Part shown: piece by piece, positions 63,761 through 64,000 of the stretch
Position numbering within the stretch: the stretch's first letter is position 1
Layout: every line of letters begins with the position of its first letter
Source of the DNA: Verrucomicrobiia bacterium
GTDB taxonomy: Bacteria > Verrucomicrobiota > Verrucomicrobiia > Verrucomicrobiales > Akkermansiaceae
DNA length: 64,000 bases
Direction: 5' to 3'
NCBI GenBank assembly: GCA_030431475.1
Contig: JAUIJD010000021.1
Span: forward strand, 1 to 64,000
Notes under the pieces: model-generated
The model's database searches: none
What the model saw: the letters and a program-made list of their open reading frames with translations, nothing else
What the model was told of the DNA's origin: nothing
Program-made: the position numbers and the translations under genes

Positions 63761-64000
63761 TCATTGAGGTTCGGAGACGGCCCGAACGTGGTCGAAGAAC
63801 GACCGGTTGCCTTCGCTCCCGAGGCGGATCTGGTATCCATAGCTGGCATCGAGGTCGGTCTCGAAGCTGTCATAGCTGGCCGGCAACGGGGTGAACCAGC
63901 TGCCTGGATCGAGGACGGCGGCCCCCAGTTCGACCCGCCCGAGTTCGATCCCGCTCTTGAGGACGATGCTGGAGACATTGCCCGGCTGGGTGAATCCGCT
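63761..64000 (-). CDS. C-terminal part of a hypothetical protein (cut by window edge)
   Basis: The last 79 residues of a minus-strand gene, beginning SGFTQPGNVSSIVLKSGIEL and ending DHVRAVSEPQ before the stop at 63761. It is rich in Ser, Gly and alternating hydrophobic residues, suggesting a secreted beta-rich protein. No family can be named from this part. Confidence 0.5.
   Translation of the reverse strand, partial: SGFTQPGNVSSIVLKSGIELGRVELGAAVLDPGSWFTPLPASYDSFETDLDASYGYQIRLGSEGNRSFFDHVRAVSEPQ

Overview
GENERAL. The window is GC-rich chromosomal DNA from a heterotrophic member of the Verrucomicrobia (inferred). Four things point there: three secreted proteins ending in PEP-CTERM sorting signals, giant secreted lamin-tail/CotH proteins, LacI regulators paired with glycoside hydrolases, and translation leaders that mostly lack Shine-Dalgarno sequences and are instead rich in CCAACC. 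No rRNA, complete tRNA or CRISPR array was seen.

REGION 1 (1-16.5 kb), glucuronoxylan use. After the cut-off end of an ISL3-like insertion sequence come a PEP-CTERM protein, a secreted GH43-CBM6-GH30-LamG-FN3 multi-enzyme and a VCBS/ASPIC protein fused to a vanadium haloperoxidase-type domain. On the other strand are GH67 alpha-glucuronidase, GH43 beta-xylosidase, a LacI regulator and a GPH sugar symporter. Similar CG-centred candidate operators lie upstream of GH43, upstream of the symporter and, more weakly, upstream of the PEP-CTERM gene.

REGION 2 (16.9-28.8 kb), integrated mobile element. Small genes joined by 1-4 nt overlaps (ParB-like, DUF2786 and unknowns) and a DUF559-like endonuclease lie downstream of a 1479-residue fusion of archaeo-eukaryotic primase, ATPase-like module and family-A DNA polymerase with 3'-5' exonuclease. 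A small HTH protein and a tyrosine integrase complete it. Between the HTH gene and the integrase, about 1.35 kb of non-coding DNA (25735-27081) holds about 30 different short palindromes, nearly all centred on a CpG. This is the most unusual feature of the window. No structural phage genes are present.

REGION 3 (28.8-38.9 kb), pentose catabolism. A secreted GH43/GH117-like hydrolase and a LacI regulator diverge from araB-araA-xylA-araD and an SSS sugar symporter, which ends at a clear intrinsic terminator. This converts arabinose to xylulose 5-phosphate and xylose to xylulose.

REGION 4 (39-48.9 kb), housekeeping and redox genes. These are a secreted papain-fold protease, ccoG with a SafE-like membrane protein and a 52-residue membrane protein, NifX-like, PaaI-like, UPF0251 and DUF465 proteins, an EF-G-like GTPase with an altered G4 motif, two PEP-CTERM proteins, and a 281-bp duplicated fragment of the phosphorylase gene.

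REGION 5 (48.9-64 kb). A minus-strand run of VTC-type polyphosphate polymerase, DUF4956 membrane protein, OprO/OprP-like porin and two giant CotH-kinase/lamin-tail proteins is followed upstream by a short-form alpha-glucan phosphorylase homologue that lacks the usual PLP-binding lysine. The window ends inside another gene.
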